Positions 61,609-64,000 of a DNA stretch of 64,000 bases are shown here, one piece after another. This DNA is from Opitutus sp. ER46 (GTDB lineage Bacteria > Verrucomicrobiota > Verrucomicrobiia > Opitutales > Opitutaceae): contig NZ_QAYX01000022.1 in NCBI RefSeq assembly GCF_003054705.1, positions 372,001-436,000 on the forward strand, in the 5' to 3' direction. Numbering within the stretch: the first letter of the stretch is position 1; each line of letters starts with the position of its first letter. A program made the position numbers and the translations under genes. The notes under the pieces were generated by a model that worked only from the letters and a program-made list of their open reading frames with translations, did not search any database and was not told the DNA's origin.

Positions 61609-64000
61609 GGCAGTTCGACCTCCTGGGCGAAGTGCCCGCGCCGGAACTGGCGCCGGGCCCCGTTCGGCAGCACCACCCGCACCCGCGTGTCCTTCGGCGC
61701 CTCGATGCGAAGGCCGAATCTTCCCGCCTCGCGCCGCCACTGCACGCGCACCGGCCCACGGGGTGTACACACGGTTCCGGCGGCGTGGCTGAGCCCGCAG
61801 CCATGCGGCGCCACTTCGATTTCGGCGAAGCCGGGCGCCAGCGGGCTCACCCCCAGCACGCCCGTGATGAACTCGAGCGCCGGGTGCGCACTCCACGCGT
61901 GGCAAAGCGAACGCCAGTAGCTGTTCTCCTCGACGAACGTATCCAGGCCGTACCCGACGGTCTCATGCCACGGCCCGAGGAACTCCGGCATGCGGTCGTA
62001 CTTGCCGGCCAGGCGCAGCGCCCGGAACACCGCGTGCCAGCAGAAGAACGAGCCCCGCGCCAGCCGCGGATCCTGCGGGAACCGCTCCATCATCCGCGCG
62101 CGCTGCTGCTCCCCCGCGGCGCCGCACAGCACCGCCCACGCGTTGCCGTACTGGCTGAGCGTCGTGTGCTCCGACTGGTCGAAGTAGAGTCCCTCGGTCT
62201 CGGACCAGAAGCGGCGGTGCAACGCGAGCCGCAGTCGGTCCGCCTCGCGTTTCAGCCGGCGGTGGAGTCCGCGCTCGCCCAGCCAGCGGCACAGGTCGGC
62301 CACTTCGTCGAGGGCGACGATGAACTGCGCGCCGATGATGCAGGTCGCGCCGGTGTCCGCCCCCGGCACCACGCCCCGCGGCCAGTCCGCGCACCAGTCG
62401 GTGATATTCCAGAACGGCAGCCGCGCCGGCAGCCCATCCGCGTCCCCGTGGCGCCGGAACCAGTCCAGCACCGCCTGCATCCCGGGGAGCAGCGTGCGGA
62501 CCGTATCCAGGTCTCCCGCACAATAGGCGTAGTCGCGGACCGCGGTGATCCAGTGCAGCGACCACGAGGGAATCACCTGCGTGAGCCGCGAGGGATAACG
62601 ACTCTGGGTCAGCCCCTCCGGCAGCCGTGACCAGTCGAAGTGGTGCAGCGCCTGCCGGGTCAGCGCGTAGTCGCCGCCGGTCAGCATCACCAGCTTGGAG
62701 GTGATCATCGTGTCCCCGGCATACTGCATCTGCTCGTAATGCGGACAGTCCTCGAAGGTCTCGTGCGCGCACAGCCGCATCGTGTGCAGCCCCGTGCGCC
62801 AGATCGCCTCCAGCCGGGGGTCGGAACACGCGAAGCTCCCCTGGGCCGTCACCGGGTACGCGGTGAATCGATGCCCCAGCTCCCGGAGCTCGAGCGGCTC
62901 GGTGCCCGTCGTGATCTCGACGCCCACAAAGCGAAACGCCCGCCAGTGCAGCGGCTCCCACGTCTCCGCGACCCCCGTCGGTTCCCAGCGGTCCGACCAG
63001 CCGGAGATCAGGCCGCGCCGGTCATGCGTCCAGCCGGTCGACTCATCGGCGAAATGCGAGGCGAGATTCGCCAGCGACTGCTGCCGGCCGAAGAGCGTCG
63101 CGCCGGGCGTCGACCACGGCAGCCGCAGCGCCTCCGCATACGTCAGGCGAATCTCCGCCCCTCGGCCGCCGGCCACCGTGAGTCGTGGATACGCGGTCGT
63201 CATGGCGCCGACATCCAGGATGACCTGCCGCTTGCTCTGCGGGGGCACGCGCAGGGCTGCCCCCTCCCCCAGCAGTTCCGCCCAGCCCGCCGGGGCTGCC
63301 GCGCCTCCGGGCGCAAAGACCGCCGCGAACCGCTGCGGCGCGCCTTCCTCCAGCGGCGGAATCATCCGCGGCACCAGCCCGTAGGGGCTCGTCGGATCAC
63401 GCCGTTCCTCCCGCCGCTCCGCCCGGTAAAGCACCGTCGCCTCCGCCCACGCGCGGTCGTCTTCCTGCACCTGCATCCAGGTTGGCGACCATTCCGCCGC
63501 CGTCCGGTGCTCGAAATAGCCGTGGTAGCCTTCGAAGCGCGTGCCGTCGTTGTGAAACCGATACGCCCGATCCGCGCGCACCTTCCAACCCGGCAGCCCG
63601 GTGTCGAGGCGCTCGCCCCCCGGCACTTCGCCCTCGAGCAGGAACCCGCCCGCGTCGGTCATCACCGAACACGGCGCGCCCAAGCCGGTCGGCCGGTGCG
63701 CCACCCGCGACATGTCCAGCACCAGCGCCGCCAGCACGTTCGCCCCGGCCACCAGATGCGGCGCGAGGTCGTACGTCTCGTAAAAGTGATGCTGCACGTC
63801 GCCCTTGGCCGGCCCGCGCCCCACCCGCTCGCCGTTGCAGAAAAACAGATACCGGCTGTCCGCGGTCACATGCACCAGCGCCTGCGCCGGGCGCTCCGCC
63901 ACCTCGAAACGCCGCCGGAAAAGCCGCACCTGATAATGCGAAGGCGACCCCGCCGCTCCGGCCACGGCATGCGTCCCCTCCGCGGACCAAATCCAGGAGG
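61605..64000 (-). CDS. Alpha-L-rhamnosidase-like protein (GH78), cut by the window edge
   Basis: At least 797 residues; the 5' end lies beyond base 64000, since the frame stays open to the edge with WIWSAEGTHAVAGAAGSPSH upstream of the first internal GTG. An N-terminal beta domain (NGERVGRGPAKGD) is followed by the (alpha/alpha)6 barrel with CAHETFEDCPHYEQMQYAGD (acidic residues at the catalytic site), WNITDWCADWPRG and, near the end, EENSYWRSLCHAWSAHPALE, all typical of GH78. It would release L-rhamnose from glycans. It overlaps the PmoA-like gene by four bases. Confidence 0.88.
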   Translation of the reverse strand, partial: SWIWSAEGTHAVAGAAGSPSHYQVRLFRRRFEVAERPAQALVHVTADSRYLFFCNGERVGRGPAKGDVQHHFYETYDLAPHLVAGANVLAALVLDMSRVAHRPTGLGAPCSVMTDAGGFLLEGEVPGGERLDTGLPGWKVRADRAYRFHNDGTRFEGYHGYFEHRTAAEWSPTWMQVQEDDRAWAEATVLYRAERREERRDPTSPYGLVPRMIPPLEEGAPQRFAAVFAPGGAAAPAGWAELLGEGAALRVPPQSKRQVILDVGAMTTAYPRLTVAGGRGAEIRLTYAEALRLPWSTPGATLFGRQQSLANLASHFADESTGWTHDRRGLISGWSDRWEPTGVAETWEPLHWRAFRFVGVEITTGTEPLELRELGHRFTAYPVTAQGSFACSDPRLEAIWRTGLHTMRLCAHETFEDCPHYEQMQYAGDTMITSKLVMLTGGDYALTRQALHHFDWSRLPEGLTQSRYPSRLTQVIPSWSLHWITAVRDYAYCAGDLDTVRTLLPGMQAVLDWFRRHGDADGLPARLPFWNITDWCADWPRGVVPGADTGATCIIGAQFIVALDEVADLCRWLGERGLHRRLKREADRLRLALHRRFWSETEGLYFDQSEHTTLSQYGNAWAVLCGAAGEQQRARMMERFPQDPRLARGSFFCWHAVFRALRLAGKYDRMPEFLGPWHETVGYGLDTFVEENSYWRSLCHAWSAHPALEFITGVLGVSPLAPGFAEIEVAPHGCGLSHAAGTVCTPRGPVRVQWRREAGRFGLRIEAPKDTRVRVVLPNGARRQFRRGHFAQEVELP

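Noticed and set aside
1-64000. Defence island, prophage or integrative element
   Set aside because: Apart from IS66 and its intron, no restriction, toxin-antitoxin, phage structural or conjugation genes were seen; the Xer gene has housekeeping features.

Overview
The window looks like a chromosomal segment of a member of the Verrucomicrobiota, most likely of the Opitutaceae. The evidence is indirect: very high GC, few Shine-Dalgarno sites, a very long TonB-dependent receptor with the plug type common in that family, many glycoside hydrolases with Sec signals, and gaps filled by short purine/pyrimidine repeats and a composite repeat containing the phrase CTCCGTGTCTCCGTGGTTC. No rRNA gene is present, so the taxonomic call is inference.

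Layout. 1-7305 is a housekeeping block: a Xer recombinase, mazG, trpC, rsmA, a secreted-protein/lipoprotein pair, a periplasmic isoaspartyl peptidase and a GNAT acetyltransferase. 7627-12221 is an IS66-family element whose transposase gene is interrupted by a complete group II intron (9328-11544); precise excision restores the transposase frame. 12222-17034 is an accessory zone with two two-gene cassettes of anchored or secreted proteins of unknown function, separated and flanked by copies of the composite repeat. 17035-23514 holds a TonB-dependent receptor with an N-terminal EF-hand and a divergent GH95 fucosidase. 23602-24748 holds a small two-gene unit, a 58-residue Cys-containing exported peptide followed by a YcaO-like protein, with a 20-bp perfect palindrome upstream. 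24931-29410 is a periplasmic-sensor hybrid histidine kinase facing a NarL-type response regulator, followed by tRNA-Glu(CTC).

30360-39825 is mixed metabolism: an aldo/keto reductase homologue that has lost all four catalytic residues, homospermidine synthase, GlpQ, a URO-D-like protein, and a tight operon of an epimerase-like protein, a DapA-like aldolase, an M20 deacylase and a TetR regulator. 39865-64000 is a carbohydrate-utilisation region: a six-hairpin glycosidase, a putative GH, two tandem beta-helix enzymes, an AraC regulator, a Gfo/Idh/MocA oxidoreductase, a mutarotase-like protein, a sodium:solute symporter, then a leftward block of an M28 peptidase, secreted proteins, a class V aminotransferase, a PmoA-like protein and an alpha-L-rhamnosidase that runs off the right edge. 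Fucosidase, rhamnosidase and beta-helix enzymes together suggest use of complex plant or algal polysaccharides; the substrate is not shown by the sequence.

The most interesting items are the exported peptide plus YcaO unit, the frame-preserving intron inside IS66, the composite repeat family with its repeat-bounded gene cassettes, and the apparent aldo/keto reductase pseudoenzyme. I saw no CRISPR array, prophage or recognised defence system.
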